A stretch of DNA of 64,000 bases from Pectobacterium colocasium (GTDB lineage Bacteria > Pseudomonadota > Gammaproteobacteria > Enterobacterales > Enterobacteriaceae), in assembly GCF_020181655.1 (NCBI RefSeq), contig NZ_CP084032.1, positions 1,178,001 to 1,242,000 of the forward strand, given 5' to 3'. The position numbers and the translations under genes were made by a program. Each line of letters starts with the position of its first letter. Positions within the stretch are counted from its first letter, which is position 1. Below, piece after piece: positions 10,951 to 19,579 of the stretch. The notes below the pieces were generated by a model. It saw only the letters and a list, made by a program, of their open reading frames with translations, searched no databases and had not been told where the DNA came from.

Positions 10951-11092
10951 ATACCCGTCATACTTCAAGTTGCATGTGCGTTGGCTACGTTCAAATACTC
11001 GGCCCGTCGTGGGCCTTGCCCTGAAGGGTCAACGCTTTGCGTTGTTCAAAACGTTAACGTTTTGTCCTGAAACTCGAATTATTTGGGGTATA
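10951..11092 (+). repeat. Dispersed palindromic intergenic repeat, copy 1 (full length)
   Basis: It begins ATACCCGTCATACTTCAAG and ends CTCGAATTATTTGGGGTAT; the ends are imperfect inverted repeats of each other. Internal hairpins are CAACGCTTTGCGTTG near 11029-11043 and the perfect 18-bp palindrome CAAAACGTTAACGTTTTG at 11047-11064. Shorter copies occur at 14272 (inverted) and 23119. I know this end sequence as a common intergenic repeat of Pectobacterium, Serratia and Yersinia-type genomes, but cannot name it with certainty. Confidence 0.75.
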
Positions 11093-11116
11093 GTGTGCTT
11101 GGTATAACGCTAGATA

Positions 11117-11131
11117 TGAGAATTATTCTTG
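11117..11131 (+). promoter_or_regulatory. Possible Fur box upstream of yojI
   Basis: TGAGAATTATTCTTG fits the 7-1-7 Fur pattern TGATAAT-N-ATTATCA at 10 of 14 positions and contains the palindrome AGAAT-T-ATTCT. It lies about 62 bp before the yojI start. This is a by-eye match only; an AT-rich chance palindrome is a real alternative. Confidence 0.3.
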
Positions 11132-11192
11132 ATATCACGGTCACCGCCATTAAACTGCGGGCGATTGTTTTCATCATAGAGACCAGGTTGTT

Positions 11193-12839
11193 ATGGAGTT
11201 ACTCCGCATTGTTTACCACCAATACCGTTGGCCATTTCTTGCCGTAATCCTATTAAGTTTGTTGAGTGCCGCGCTGGGCATTGGACTGATTGCCTTTATC
11301 AACCTGCAATTGATTGAAACGGTCAATCAGTCGTTGAGCGTACTGCCGCAATTTCTGGGCCTGCTGCTACTGCTAATGGGCGTGACGCTGGTGTCGCAAC
11401 TGGCGTTGACTACGTTGGGGCATCATTTTGTTTATCGCCTGCGTGGGCAATTTATCAAGCGTATTTTGGACACCAACATTGCGCGTATCGAGCAGATCGG
11501 TAGTGCGCAACTGCTTGCCAGCCTATCCAGCGATATTCGCAACATCACACTCGCGTTTGTTCGCCTACCTGAATTGATTCAGGGCATCATTCTTACAATC
11601 GGCTCTGCGGCTTATCTGGCGTGGCTTTCTCCTAACATGCTGATCGTAACGTCGCTCTGGATCGCGATAACGATTTGGGGCGGTTTTATGCTGGTTTCCC
11701 GCGTGTATAGCCATCTCACTAAGGTGCGGGAAGCGGAAGATCGGCTGCAAAAAGATTTTGAAACGGTGATTAATGGGCGTAAGGAACTGGCGCTCAACCG
11801 TGAGCGGGCGCAGAAACTGTATGAAGAGGTTTATCAGGCCAATGCGCAGGATTACCGACAGAACGTGATTCGTGCTGACACCTTCCACCTCAGCGCGGTG
11901 AACTGGTCGAATATTATGATGCTGGGCGTGATTGGCGCGGTCTTTTTCATGGCAAATAATCTCGGCTGGGCGGATACCAATGTCGCGGCAACCTACTCAC
12001 TGACGCTGCTTTTTTTACGTACGCCGATGCTACAGGCCGTTGGTGCTCTGCCGACGCTGCTGAGTGCGCAAGTTGCGTTTAATAAGCTGAAACGCTTCGA
12101 TTTGGCGGATTATCGGGAGCCGTTTTCCGAGGCGATAGCCCCTGCGGACTGGCACACGCTGGAACTGCGTGATGTGGTGTTTCGCTATGAGGGTTCCGGA
12201 TTTGAAGTCGGGCCGATCAATCTGGTGATAAAACGTGGCGAACTGGTGTTTCTGATTGGCGGTAATGGAAGCGGGAAATCTACGCTGGCGATGCTGCTGA
12301 CGGGGCTTTATACCCCGGTTTCCGGCTCGCTGCTGCTGGATAACCACGCCGTTACGGCGGAAACGCGACAGGATTACCAAAAGCTATTTTCTGCCATTTT
12401 TACCGATTTCCATTTGTTCGGGCAGATGATGGGCCCGCAGGGAACGGAGCCGGATATGGCGCTGGTCGACAGCTGGCTGGATCGTCTGAACATGCGGCAT
12501 AAGTTGACGCTGGAGAATCATCAAGTGATGAACTTACAGCTTTCTCAGGGGCAGCGTAAGCGTGTGGCACTGCTGCTGGCTGTTGCCGAACAGCGGGACA
12601 TCTTACTGCTGGATGAATGGGCGGCCGATCAGGATCCGCAATTCCGCCGCGTGTTTTATCTTGAGCTGTTACCGCAATTGCGTGCATTGGGGAAAACGAT
12701 TGTGGCGATCAGCCATGACGATCACTACTTTGAACATGCTGACCGACTGCTTGAAATGCATCAGGGGATGTTGTCTGAACTGACGGGCGACGCGCGTGAA
12801 CAGGCCTCTCAGGATGCGGTGGCACAGATTAGTCGGTAG
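11193..12839 (+). CDS. yojI: ABC exporter YojI (cyclic/lasso peptide efflux type)
   Basis: A fused permease-ATPase of 548 residues, matching the length of E. coli YojI (547), which exports microcin J25 with TolC. The N-terminal half (about 1-320) holds six hydrophobic segments, starting with a helix near residues 15-35. The ATPase half has Walker [10 protein letters not shown] at about 356, a signature region LSQGQRKR at about 449, Walker [15 protein letters not shown] at about 467-480 and the switch histidine in ISHDD at about 508. The family (SyrD/PvdE type) moves cyclic peptides or siderophore precursors across the inner membrane. No peptide precursor gene is visible beside it, so the natural substrate is unknown. 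It is divergent from the adhesin and separate from ansB. Confidence 0.93.
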   Translation: MELLRIVYHQYRWPFLAVILLSLLSAALGIGLIAFINLQLIETVNQSLSVLPQFLGLLLLLMGVTLVSQLALTTLGHHFVYRLRGQFIKRILDTNIARIEQIGSAQLLASLSSDIRNITLAFVRLPELIQGIILTIGSAAYLAWLSPNMLIVTSLWIAITIWGGFMLVSRVYSHLTKVREAEDRLQKDFETVINGRKELALNRERAQKLYEEVYQANAQDYRQNVIRADTFHLSAVNWSNIMMLGVIGAVFFMANNLGWADTNVAATYSLTLLFLRTPMLQAVGALPTLLSAQVAFNKLKRFDLADYREPFSEAIAPADWHTLELRDVVFRYEGSGFEVGPINLVIKRGELVFLIGGNGSGKSTLAMLLTGLYTPVSGSLLLDNHAVTAETRQDYQKLFSAIFTDFHLFGQMMGPQGTEPDMALVDSWLDRLNMRHKLTLENHQVMNLQLSQGQRKRVALLLAVAEQRDILLLDEWAADQDPQFRRVFYLELLPQLRALGKTIVAISHDDHYFEHADRLLEMHQGMLSELTGDAREQASQDAVAQISR

Positions 12840-12867
12840 CGTAAATCAGCGTGGCGTAATGCTGCGC

Positions 12868-12883
12868 TGTGAGGGATCACACA
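12868..12883 (+). promoter_or_regulatory. Possible CRP site upstream of ansB
   Basis: TGTGA-N6-ACACA matches the CRP consensus TGTGA-N6-TCACA at 9 of 10 core positions. It lies 160-180 bp before ansB, with a TATATT hexamer at 12909-12914 that could be a -10 element. CRP control is known for enterobacterial ansB genes; use of this particular site is inference. Confidence 0.45.
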
Positions 12884-12949
12884 CCGTTAACATGAAGTTT
12901 TACAGGCATATATTAATCTGTTGAATTCTGGGGCATTATAAGCGCCAAT

Positions 12950-12966
12950 GTTGGCAGGCTGCCAAC
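12950..12966. promoter_or_regulatory. Perfect inverted repeat in the ansB upstream region
   Basis: GTTGGCAGGCTGCCAAC has 7-bp arms around a 3-bp centre. It has no T-tract, so it is not a plain terminator for yojI. It could be an operator or a 5'-UTR hairpin of ansB; I do not recognise the regulator. Confidence 0.4.
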
Positions 12967-13045
12967 AGGGTTGAGGTTTTTTACTTACAGATCAGGCACC
13001 TGACGTATCTGGTCTGCCACTTAACTCAATAAGTTGGTATAGGTT

Positions 13046-14095
13046 ATGAAAAGGATGTTTAACGCATTATTCGTTGTTGTTTTTGTTTGTTTTTCGTCTT
13101 TGGCAAATGCGGCAGAAAATCTCCCTAACATTGTCATTCTGGCAACGGGCGGTACGATTGCAGGTTCCGCTGCGGCCAACACGCAAACCACGGGGTATAA
13201 AGCGGGTGCGTTGGGCGTAGAGACGCTGATTCACGCTGTACCAGAGCTGAAAACACTTGCCAATATTACCGGCGAGCAGATTTCCAACATCGGCAGCGAA
13301 AATATGACCAGCGATGTCTTGCTGAAGCTGAGCAAGCGCGTGAACGAGCTGCTGGCACGCAGCGATGTTGATGGCGTGGTGATTACGCACGGCACGGATA
13401 CGCTCGATGAATCGCCTTACTTCCTGAATCTGACGGTGAAGAGTGACAAACCAGTGGTCTTTGCTGCGGCGATGCGTCCGGCAACGGCAATCAGCGCCGA
13501 CGGTCCAATGAACCTGTACGGTGCGGTAAAAGTCGCAGCGGATAAAAACTCCCGTGGCCGTGGAGTGATGGTGGTACTGAATGACCGTATCGGTTCCGCT
13601 CGTTTCATCAGCAAAACCAACGCCTCTACGCTGGATACCTTTAAAGCGCCAGAAGAAGGCTATCTGGGCGTGATTATTGGTGACAAAGTTTACTACCAGA
13701 CTCGTCTGGACAAGATTCACACCACGCGTTCCGTATTTGATGTGACCAACATAGATAAGCTGCCGGCTGTCGACATTATTTATGGCTATCAGGACGATCC
13801 AGAATACATGTATGACGCTGCCATCAAACATGGCGTAAAAGGCATTGTGTATGCGGGTATGGGCGCAGGTAGCGTATCTAAACGCAGTGACGCAGGCATC
13901 CGTAAAGCGGAAAGCAAAGGCATTGTTGTTGTACGTTCCACCCGTACCGGCAGCGGTATCGTCCCACCGGATGCTGGCCAGCCTGGTCTGGTTTCCGATT
14001 CTCTGAGCCCGGCTAAATCACGCATCCTGTTGATGCTGGCGCTGACGAAAACGACGAATCCAGCGGTGATTCAGGATTATTTCCACACGTATTAA
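13046..14095 (+). CDS. ansB: Periplasmic L-asparaginase (type II, Erwinia class)
   Basis: Hydrolyses L-asparagine to aspartate and ammonia in the periplasm. The 349-residue product begins with a signal peptide (positively charged start, hydrophobic core at residues 7-18, likely cleavage after LANA at 22). The mature start [17 protein letters not shown] and the end IQDYFHTY are those of the Erwinia asparaginases used in leukaemia therapy. Both catalytic threonine motifs are present: GGTIAG (Thr37) with Tyr51 in GYKAG, and HGTDT (about 115-119). The gene is monocistronic, with a possible CRP site upstream and a strong terminator at 14110. No sign of truncation. Confidence 0.96.
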   Translation: MKRMFNALFVVVFVCFSSLANAAENLPNIVILATGGTIAGSAAANTQTTGYKAGALGVETLIHAVPELKTLANITGEQISNIGSENMTSDVLLKLSKRVNELLARSDVDGVVITHGTDTLDESPYFLNLTVKSDKPVVFAAAMRPATAISADGPMNLYGAVKVAADKNSRGRGVMVVLNDRIGSARFISKTNASTLDTFKAPEEGYLGVIIGDKVYYQTRLDKIHTTRSVFDVTNIDKLPAVDIIYGYQDDPEYMYDAAIKHGVKGIVYAGMGAGSVSKRSDAGIRKAESKGIVVVRSTRTGSGIVPPDAGQPGLVSDSLSPAKSRILLMLALTKTTNPAVIQDYFHTY

Positions 14096-14109
14096 TCGCC
14101 TGAGCGGTT

Positions 14110-14141
14110 TGCCCCGCCTTTAAACGCGGGGCTTTTTATTT
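14110..14141 (+). terminator. Rho-independent terminator of ansB
   Basis: GCCCCGC-CTTTAAAC-GCGGGGC followed by TTTTTATTT, 15 bp after the ansB stop codon. Confidence 0.9.
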
Positions 14142-14271
14142 CCTGTCATCCCATTTTTACTTTTAGTTATTCAACTTTTCGTTTCCACTGAGAAGTCACT
14201 TCCCTCCCTGTTGATTTTATCGGTATGATTCAGCCCACGACAAAGCAGTTAATCACCCCCATTTATCTTTG

Positions 14272-14334
14272 ATACCCGAAAGCGTTCGAGTTGCGGGACA
14301 GGTGACGCGCGCGCAGCTTGAAGTATGACGGAGT
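14272..14334 (-). repeat. Dispersed palindromic intergenic repeat, copy 2 (short, inverted)
   Basis: Read on the minus strand it runs from GTCATACTTCAAGCTGC to CAACTCGAACGCTTTCGGGTAT, matching both ends of the copy at 10951 with the middle deleted. It sits directly in front of aroL, between any promoter and the start codon or inside the promoter region. Confidence 0.65.
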
Positions 14335-14365
14335 GGGCGAGTAAAGAAGAAGGATACGTCATTAC

Positions 14366-14887
14366 ATGACACACCCCATTTTTATGGTTGGTGCCAGAGG
14401 CTGTGGGAAGACCACCGTTGGGCATCAACTGGCGCAGGCGTTGGGATATGACTTTGTCGACACCGACCTGTTTATGCAGCAGACCACTAATATGACGGTG
14501 GCTGATGTGGTCGCGCAGGAAGGATGGCATGGGTTCCGCCAGCGCGAAAGTCTGGCGCTTCAGCAAGTGACGTCTAACCGCTGCATCGTTGCGACGGGGG
14601 GCGGTATGGTGCTTGCGGAGGCCAACCGACGCTTTATGCATGATAAAGGCACTGTGATTTACCTGCATGCGGATGCGGAGTTGCTGGCCCAGCGACTGGA
14701 GGAAAACCCACAGGATAACCAGCGGCCCACCCTGACTGGTCGTCCTATCGCGGAGGAGATGGCCGATGTGCTGGCTGCGCGCGAGGCGCTGTATCGCGGT
14801 GTCGCGCACCATGTCATCGATGCGTCTCAGGCGCCGGAAGCGATTGTGGCAAACGTATTGAAGGCGCTGCGTTTGTCGGCCGCGTAG
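14366..14887 (+). CDS. aroL: Shikimate kinase II
   Basis: Phosphorylates shikimate to shikimate 3-phosphate in the chorismate pathway. The 173 residues match E. coli AroL (174). Visible motifs are the P-loop GARGCGKTT at residues 9-17, the DTD motif for Mg and shikimate near 32-34, GWHGFR with the shikimate-binding arginine near 54-59, the ATGGGMV loop near 77-83 and the RPTLTGRP lid near 117-124. The upstream AAGGA is 11 nt from the ATG, a rather long spacing. I saw no clear TyrR box, although aroL is a TyrR/TrpR target in E. coli; a dispersed repeat occupies the upstream region here. Confidence 0.93.
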   Translation: MTHPIFMVGARGCGKTTVGHQLAQALGYDFVDTDLFMQQTTNMTVADVVAQEGWHGFRQRESLALQQVTSNRCIVATGGGMVLAEANRRFMHDKGTVIYLHADAELLAQRLEENPQDNQRPTLTGRPIAEEMADVLAAREALYRGVAHHVIDASQAPEAIVANVLKALRLSAA

Positions 14888-15024
14888 AATGGCGACCGGA
14901 CACTGGCAAAATAATCACCAGTCAGTGTTACCGAACACTAACTTTCAATGAATAGATCGTGACAGTAGCGCGACTCTCCTTTTAAGATGAATTTTCTGAA
15001 TTTTTCGACGATAGGTGCCGCGCT

Positions 15025-15309
15025 ATGCTGAATGTAAATGAGTATTTTGCAGGGAAGGTCAAATCAATCGGTTTTGAAGGCGACGGCATTGGCCGTGCGA
15101 GTGTCGGCGTCATGGATGCGGGTGAATACACATTTGGAACCGGGCAGCCGGAAGAAATGACGGTCATCACCGGAGCATTGAAGGTGCTGTTGCCAGGCGC
15201 GCCGGATTGGCAGGTTTTCACTCCGGGAGAAACGTTTTTCGTTCCGGGAAAAAGTGAGTTCAATTTGCAGGTAGTCGAACCGACCTCTTATCTGTGTAAG
15301 TACCTGTAA
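15025..15309 (+). CDS. ppnP: Pyrimidine/purine nucleoside phosphorylase (cupin family)
   Basis: A small single-domain cupin of 94 residues, the same length as E. coli YaiE/PpnP, which phosphorolyses many nucleosides to free base and ribose 1-phosphate. The family features are the [12 protein letters not shown] strand, the EEMTVITG segment and the [11 protein letters not shown] strand. It lies downstream of aroL as in E. coli, with yaiA and aroM absent between them. A strong terminator follows at 15343. It is also next to the yegTUV operon, which handles nucleoside-like compounds, but the terminator and a separate promoter argue against joint transcription. Confidence 0.92.
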   Translation: MLNVNEYFAGKVKSIGFEGDGIGRASVGVMDAGEYTFGTGQPEEMTVITGALKVLLPGAPDWQVFTPGETFFVPGKSEFNLQVVEPTSYLCKYL

Positions 15310-15342
15310 TAACTATTTTATTTTTATAATCTATCTCCTCAT

Positions 15343-15379
15343 CGCCGCGTTGTGTGCTACATAACGCGGCGTTTTTTTA
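15343..15379 (+). terminator. Rho-independent terminator of ppnP
   Basis: CGCCGCGTT and AACGCGGCG form a 9-bp stem around TGTGCTACAT, followed by a run of seven T. Confidence 0.9.
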
Positions 15380-15506
15380 TGCTGATTCTGCGTCATTCCC
15401 ACTTTTCATCCTGCTCTGCGCGTGCGTGTGCCTTTCTGTCATTCTTTTCTCAATGAGAATAAATAATGCTACAAAAATGTTAAGTGGTTCAAATAATGAA
15501 CGCAAA

Positions 15507-15549
15507 GGTATTTAAAAGGTATTATTAATTGGTATTTTAAAGGTGTACC
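15507..15549 (+). promoter_or_regulatory. GGTATT half-site array, likely YegW operator of yegTUV
   Basis: GGTATT occurs at 15507, 15518 and 15531, and the related GGTGTA at 15542, giving spacings of 11, 13 and 11 bp, close to the helical repeat. The last half-site is part of the palindrome AAGGTGTACCTT (15540-15551). The same GGTATT word occurs as an inverted repeat in front of yegW at 19580-19601. Shared words in both promoters of the locus point to the local GntR regulator; binding itself is inferred. Confidence 0.6.
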
Positions 15550-15574
15550 TTACTCTGTCATGAAGGATGTAAAT

Positions 15575-16855
15575 ATGAAAACTACAGCAAAGCTGTCGTT
15601 CATGATGTTCGTTGAATGGTTTATCTGGGGAGCCTGGTTTGTTCCACTCTGGCTGTATCTGAGCAAAAGCGGGTTCACGGCGGGCGAAATCGGCTGGTCG
15701 TATGCCTGTACCGCGATTGCCGCTATCTTATCGCCGATTCTGGTGGGGTCACTCACCGACCGTTTCTTTGCCGCGCAAAAGGTGCTGGCTGTACTGATGT
15801 TCGCCGGAGCGATACTGATGTATCTGGCGGCACAGCAAACGGAATTCATGTATTTCTTCCCGCTGTTACTGGCGTATTCGTTAACTTATATGCCGACTAT
15901 TGCACTGACTAACAGCATCGCCTTCTCACATGTTGCCGATGTAGAGCGGGATTTCCCGCGCATTCGTGTTTTGGGTACGATTGGCTGGATCGCCTCGGGT
16001 ATCGTCTGCGGTTTTCTGCCGACATGGCTTGGATTTAGCGACATTTCCCCCACTAATATTCCGTTATTGATTACTGCTGGCAGCTCCGCGTTACTTGGTC
16101 TCTTTGCTTTTTTCCTGCCCAATACGCCACCGAAAAGCACGGGCAAGCTGGATGTTAAAGTCATGCTGGGGCTGGACGCGATTGTATTGCTGAAAGACAA
16201 AAACTTTCTGGTGTTTTTTGTCTGCTCCTTCTTGTTCGCAATGCCACTGGCGTTTTATTACATTTTTGCCACGGGCTTCCTCACTGAAGTCGGCATGAAA
16301 AATGCGACAGGCTGGATGACGCTGGGTCAGTTCTCGGAAATTTTCTTTATGCTGGCGCTGCCGTTTTTCACCAAGCGCTTTGGTATTAAAAAGGTATTGC
16401 TGTTGGGGCTGATTACGGCGGCTATCCGCTATGTCTTCTTTGTCTACGGCGACGCATATCACTACTTCACGTACGCATTGCTGTTCCTCGGCATTCTGCT
16501 GCATGGCGTGAGTTACGATTTCTACTATGTTACCGCCTATATCTACGTTGATAAAAAAGCGCCAGTGCACATGCGCACGGCAGCACAGGGGCTGATTACG
16601 CTCTGCTGTCAGGGTTTCGGCAGCCTGTTGGGATACCGTTTGGGCGGCGTGATGATGGAGAAACTTTTCGCTCACGGCGAGCCGGTGAATGGCCTGACCT
16701 TTAACTGGACCGGCATGTGGCTTTTTGGCGCGGTGATGATCGCAATTATTGCGCTGATCTTTATCCTGTTTTTCCGTGAATCGGATAAGGCGATCTCGAC
16801 CATTGATGTCGATGGTTCAAAAAATAAGCATTTCAGTACAGAGGAAAACAAATGA
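15575..16855 (+). CDS. yegT: Nucleoside:H+ symporter-family transporter YegT
   Basis: A major-facilitator protein of 426 residues (E. coli YegT 425) with about 12 hydrophobic segments, of the NupG/XapB nucleoside symporter family. The start MKTTAKLSFMMFVEWFIWGAW and the VPDVERDFPRIR-like loop (VADVERDFPRIR here) are typical. The ATG at 15575 has AAGGA 7 nt upstream; the ATG at 15560 would add MKDVN without a well-placed ribosome site. The stop overlaps the yegU start (ATGA), so they are translationally coupled. The substrate is not known; the operon partners suggest a ribosyl compound. Confidence 0.9.
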   Translation: MKTTAKLSFMMFVEWFIWGAWFVPLWLYLSKSGFTAGEIGWSYACTAIAAILSPILVGSLTDRFFAAQKVLAVLMFAGAILMYLAAQQTEFMYFFPLLLAYSLTYMPTIALTNSIAFSHVADVERDFPRIRVLGTIGWIASGIVCGFLPTWLGFSDISPTNIPLLITAGSSALLGLFAFFLPNTPPKSTGKLDVKVMLGLDAIVLLKDKNFLVFFVCSFLFAMPLAFYYIFATGFLTEVGMKNATGWMTLGQFSEIFFMLALPFFTKRFGIKKVLLLGLITAAIRYVFFVYGDAYHYFTYALLFLGILLHGVSYDFYYVTAYIYVDKKAPVHMRTAAQGLITLCCQGFGSLLGYRLGGVMMEKLFAHGEPVNGLTFNWTGMWLFGAVMIAIIALIFILFFRESDKAISTIDVDGSKNKHFSTEENK

Positions 16856-17853
16856 AACAGGAACGTATTCTCGGTGCCTTATATGGCCAGGCTTTAGGGG
16901 ATGCGATGGGTATGCCATCGGAACTGTGGCCCCGGACGCGCGTAAAAGCGCATTTCGGCTGGATTGATCGCTTTTTGCCCGGCCCGGCGGAAAATAATGC
17001 GGCGTGCTATTTCGGCCGCGGCGAGTTTACCGACGATACCTCGATGGCGCTGAGTCTGGCCGACGCTATCATTGAATGTGATGGGGAAATTAACGCCGAT
17101 GCGATCGGACGCCACATCCTGAAATGGGCGGAATCGTTTGATGCATTTAATAAAAATGTGCTCGGCCCAACGTCTAAAATTGCGTTGAAGGCTATCCGCC
17201 AGGGTACGCCAGTGAGTGAACTGGAAAATAATGGTGTCACGAATGGTGCGGCCATGCGCGCTTCTCCACTAGGTTGTTTGTTGCCTGCGCACGATCTCGA
17301 TGAATTTATCGATCAGGTGGCACTGGCATCCAGCCCGACGCATAAATCCGACGTGGCGATTGCAGGGGCGGTTGTGATTGCCTGGGCTATTTCCCGTGCG
17401 GTTGACGGTGTCAGCTGGCAGACGATCGTCGATGCACTGCCGTCCGTGGCGCGCCACGCGCAGGAAAAACGTATCACTACGTTTAGCGCTTCTCTCGCCG
17501 CACGTCTGGAGTTAGCACTGAACATTGTGCGTAGTGCAAAGGGGACAGAAAGCGCCAGTGAGCAGCTTTATCAACTGATTGGTGCGGGAACGAGCACGAT
17601 TGAATCTGTCGCGACTGCCATCGCGATGGTGGAACTGGCGCAAACCGATCCAAACCGCTGTGCGATTCTGTGTGCCAACCTGGGGGGAGACACCGATACG
17701 ATCGGGGCGATGGCGACCGCGATATGCGGTGCGCTGCACGGGGTCACGGCGATTGATGCGGGATTGAAGCAGGTGCTGGATGACATTAACCAGCTTGATT
17801 TTAGCCGCTATGCCAGCCAGCTCCTGCAATACCGCTCAGCACGGGAGGCGTGA
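16852..17853 (+). CDS. yegU: ADP-ribosylglycohydrolase-family hydrolase YegU
   Basis: A DraG-type enzyme of 333 residues (E. coli YegU 334). The three family motifs are intact: the N-terminal ALGDAMGMPSE at about 12-22, the metal-binding FTDDTSMA near 59-66 and the C-terminal GGDTDTIGAMA near 279-289, which together carry the Thr/Asp ligands of the two Mg ions. Family members cleave N- or O-glycosidic bonds of ADP-ribose conjugates. Its position between a nucleoside-type transporter and a sugar kinase suggests action on a small imported ribosyl compound and not on a protein; this is inference. The start has GAGGAAAACAA upstream. Overlaps yegT by 4 bp and yegV by 1 bp. Confidence 0.9.
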   Translation: MKQERILGALYGQALGDAMGMPSELWPRTRVKAHFGWIDRFLPGPAENNAACYFGRGEFTDDTSMALSLADAIIECDGEINADAIGRHILKWAESFDAFNKNVLGPTSKIALKAIRQGTPVSELENNGVTNGAAMRASPLGCLLPAHDLDEFIDQVALASSPTHKSDVAIAGAVVIAWAISRAVDGVSWQTIVDALPSVARHAQEKRITTFSASLAARLELALNIVRSAKGTESASEQLYQLIGAGTSTIESVATAIAMVELAQTDPNRCAILCANLGGDTDTIGAMATAICGALHGVTAIDAGLKQVLDDINQLDFSRYASQLLQYRSAREA

Positions 17854-18830
17854 TGAAAGCCAGCGAACTTGCTGCAAAACTGGATGAGCTAACAACGCGT
17901 CAGCCGCTGACCATCATCGGAGCTGCAGTAATCGATGTGATTGCCGATGCTTATGCATTGCCGTATCGCGGATGTGATATTGAACTGAAGCAGCAAAGCG
18001 TGAATATTGGCGGCTGTGCTTTGAATATTGCCATTGCGCTTAAACGCCTTGGAATGGAGGCACAAAACGCCTTGCCTGTCGGGCAGGGCGTGTGGGCGGA
18101 TATCATTCGTCACAGTCTGGAAAAACAGAACCTCACCACGGTGGTACAAACTGATTCGGGAGACAACGGCTGGTGTCTGGCGCTGGTTGAACCGGATGGC
18201 GAACGGACGTTTATGTCCTTCAGTGGCGTTGAGAAACAGTGGAGCGACAGTTGGCTGGCATCGTTATCCGTTGCATCGGGGAGTTTGGTCTATCTTTCAG
18301 GCTATCAACTGGCGGCACCGTGCGGTGAGCGTCTGGTTAGCTGGTTGGAAACCTTGCCTGACGTGACGCCGTTTATCGATTTTGGCCCACGTATCGCCGA
18401 TATTTCTCCCGAACTGATGGCACGTATTATGGCGCTTCACCCTGTCGTTTCCCTTAATCGTCAGGAAGCGGAAGTTGCAGCGGAAATGCTCGGCGTGTCG
18501 GTTGATGTGCAAACGCTGGGGCGAGCCTGGCGGGAGATCTACCGTGCACCGGTGATTATTCGTCAGGACAAAGCGGGGGCGTGGTATTTTGATATCGATT
18601 CTGAGGGGGTTATCCCTCCGTTCCCGGCAACGGTGGTCGATACCATCGGCGCGGGAGACAGCCACGCAGGAGGGACGCTAGCGGGATTAGCCGCCGGTTG
18701 GCCGCTGGCGGAGGCGGTCACGTTGGGTAATGCGGTTGCTGCGTATGTCGTGAGCCACCGTGGCGGAGACTGCGCACCCACGCAGGCTGAACTTCGTGCC
18801 CGGTTATTCCTCGCAGACGAACACGTATAG
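17853..18830 (+). CDS. yegV: PfkB-family sugar kinase YegV
   Basis: A ribokinase/PfkB kinase of 325 residues (E. coli YegV 321). It shows the N-terminal substrate motif GGCALNIAIALKRLG near residue 50 and the C-terminal active-site motif DTIGAGDSHAGG near 264-275 with the catalytic aspartate. It probably phosphorylates a sugar or nucleoside released by YegU. The ATG at 17853 lies 4 nt after GGAGG; the GTG at 17850 is too close to the ribosome site. Coupled to yegU through TGATG. The 3' end overlaps the convergent yegW by 27 bp. Confidence 0.9.
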   Translation: MKASELAAKLDELTTRQPLTIIGAAVIDVIADAYALPYRGCDIELKQQSVNIGGCALNIAIALKRLGMEAQNALPVGQGVWADIIRHSLEKQNLTTVVQTDSGDNGWCLALVEPDGERTFMSFSGVEKQWSDSWLASLSVASGSLVYLSGYQLAAPCGERLVSWLETLPDVTPFIDFGPRIADISPELMARIMALHPVVSLNRQEAEVAAEMLGVSVDVQTLGRAWREIYRAPVIIRQDKAGAWYFDIDSEGVIPPFPATVVDTIGAGDSHAGGTLAGLAAGWPLAEAVTLGNAVAAYVVSHRGGDCAPTQAELRARLFLADEHV

Positions 18831-19550
18831 ATCGCTACGGCAATAACTGATGCTGTACTCTATGGGCCGGTTCTGCTGGTCGAGCGCCACCTGCTTGATG
18901 ACCAGAACCGGTACTTTATTATCAAGCTGAATGTGGGACTGGAACTCGGCATCGGGCATGCGTGCGCTGACGCGGCTGCGTGTACGCTGTGGATTGATGT
19001 TCTGACTGCGGAAATAGTCATAAAGCGAGACGCCGATATCGTCAGCGTCCGCGATCAGGTCAACAGGAACATACGATTCTTCAATGGAAACGGCGTCCTC
19101 ATCCACATAGCGAATACGTTTCAACAAAAAAACGGGCGTTTCTGGCACAATCGCCAATTGTTCGGCGACTTCCTTGCTACTTTTGACGACCTGTTTGTTT
19201 ACCCATAGCGTATTGGGTTTTTTGCCCCGTAGTACGACCTGCTGTGAAAACCCTCGCGCTTCTTTCAACGAATACTCGAAAATGTTATTGATTTGCGTGC
19301 CGTAGCCGCGCACGCGGGTCACCACACCTTCTTCTTCCAGCGTCTGCATGGCTTTACGCACGGTAATGCGCGATACGCCAGTCAACTGGCTCAGGTCGCG
19401 TTCACCTGGCAAAATATTGCCATGCTCCAGCATGCCGCTACGCACGGCGTTTTTTACCGTTTCGGCAAATTTCAGGTAGAGCGGTGTATTGTCTGCTGTC
19501 GCAAAGCGTTGAGTAAGCTGTTCTATTAATTGAGTATGCGCGTGTTCCAT
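18804..19550 (-). CDS. yegW: GntR/HutC-family repressor YegW
   Basis: A 248-residue regulator. Residues about 20-90 form the GntR winged helix (LPGERDLSQLTGVSRITVRK with the RGYGTQI wing), and residues about 100-245 form a UTRA effector domain (SIEESYVPVDL, ISYCRSDLYVF) that binds small sugar- or nucleotide-like ligands. It is convergent with yegTUV, as in E. coli, and is the natural candidate for controlling it. Its own promoter carries an inverted GGTATT pair at 19580-19601, so autoregulation is likely. Confidence 0.92.
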   Translation of the reverse strand: MEHAHTQLIEQLTQRFATADNTPLYLKFAETVKNAVRSGMLEHGNILPGERDLSQLTGVSRITVRKAMQTLEEEGVVTRVRGYGTQINNIFEYSLKEARGFSQQVVLRGKKPNTLWVNKQVVKSSKEVAEQLAIVPETPVFLLKRIRYVDEDAVSIEESYVPVDLIADADDIGVSLYDYFRSQNINPQRTRSRVSARMPDAEFQSHIQLDNKVPVLVIKQVALDQQNRPIEYSISYCRSDLYVFVCEE

Positions 19551-19579
19551 TCTTCTCTAATCCTTGCCAGCCAACATAA

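Larger units (their letters stand above)
10325..11192. other. 868-bp intergenic region between adhesin and yojI
   Basis: This AT-rich gap lies between two divergent genes and should hold the promoters of both. I see no convincing gene: the two open frames of 94 and 99 codons (from 10336 and 10808) lack family features, and the second runs through a dispersed repeat. It holds the repeat at 10951-11092 and a Fur-like palindrome at 11117-11131. Nothing else was recognised. Confidence 0.7.

Noticed and set aside
10808..11107. 99-codon open frame upstream of yojI
   Set aside because: Its second half is the dispersed palindromic repeat, which shows that it is not a conserved protein.
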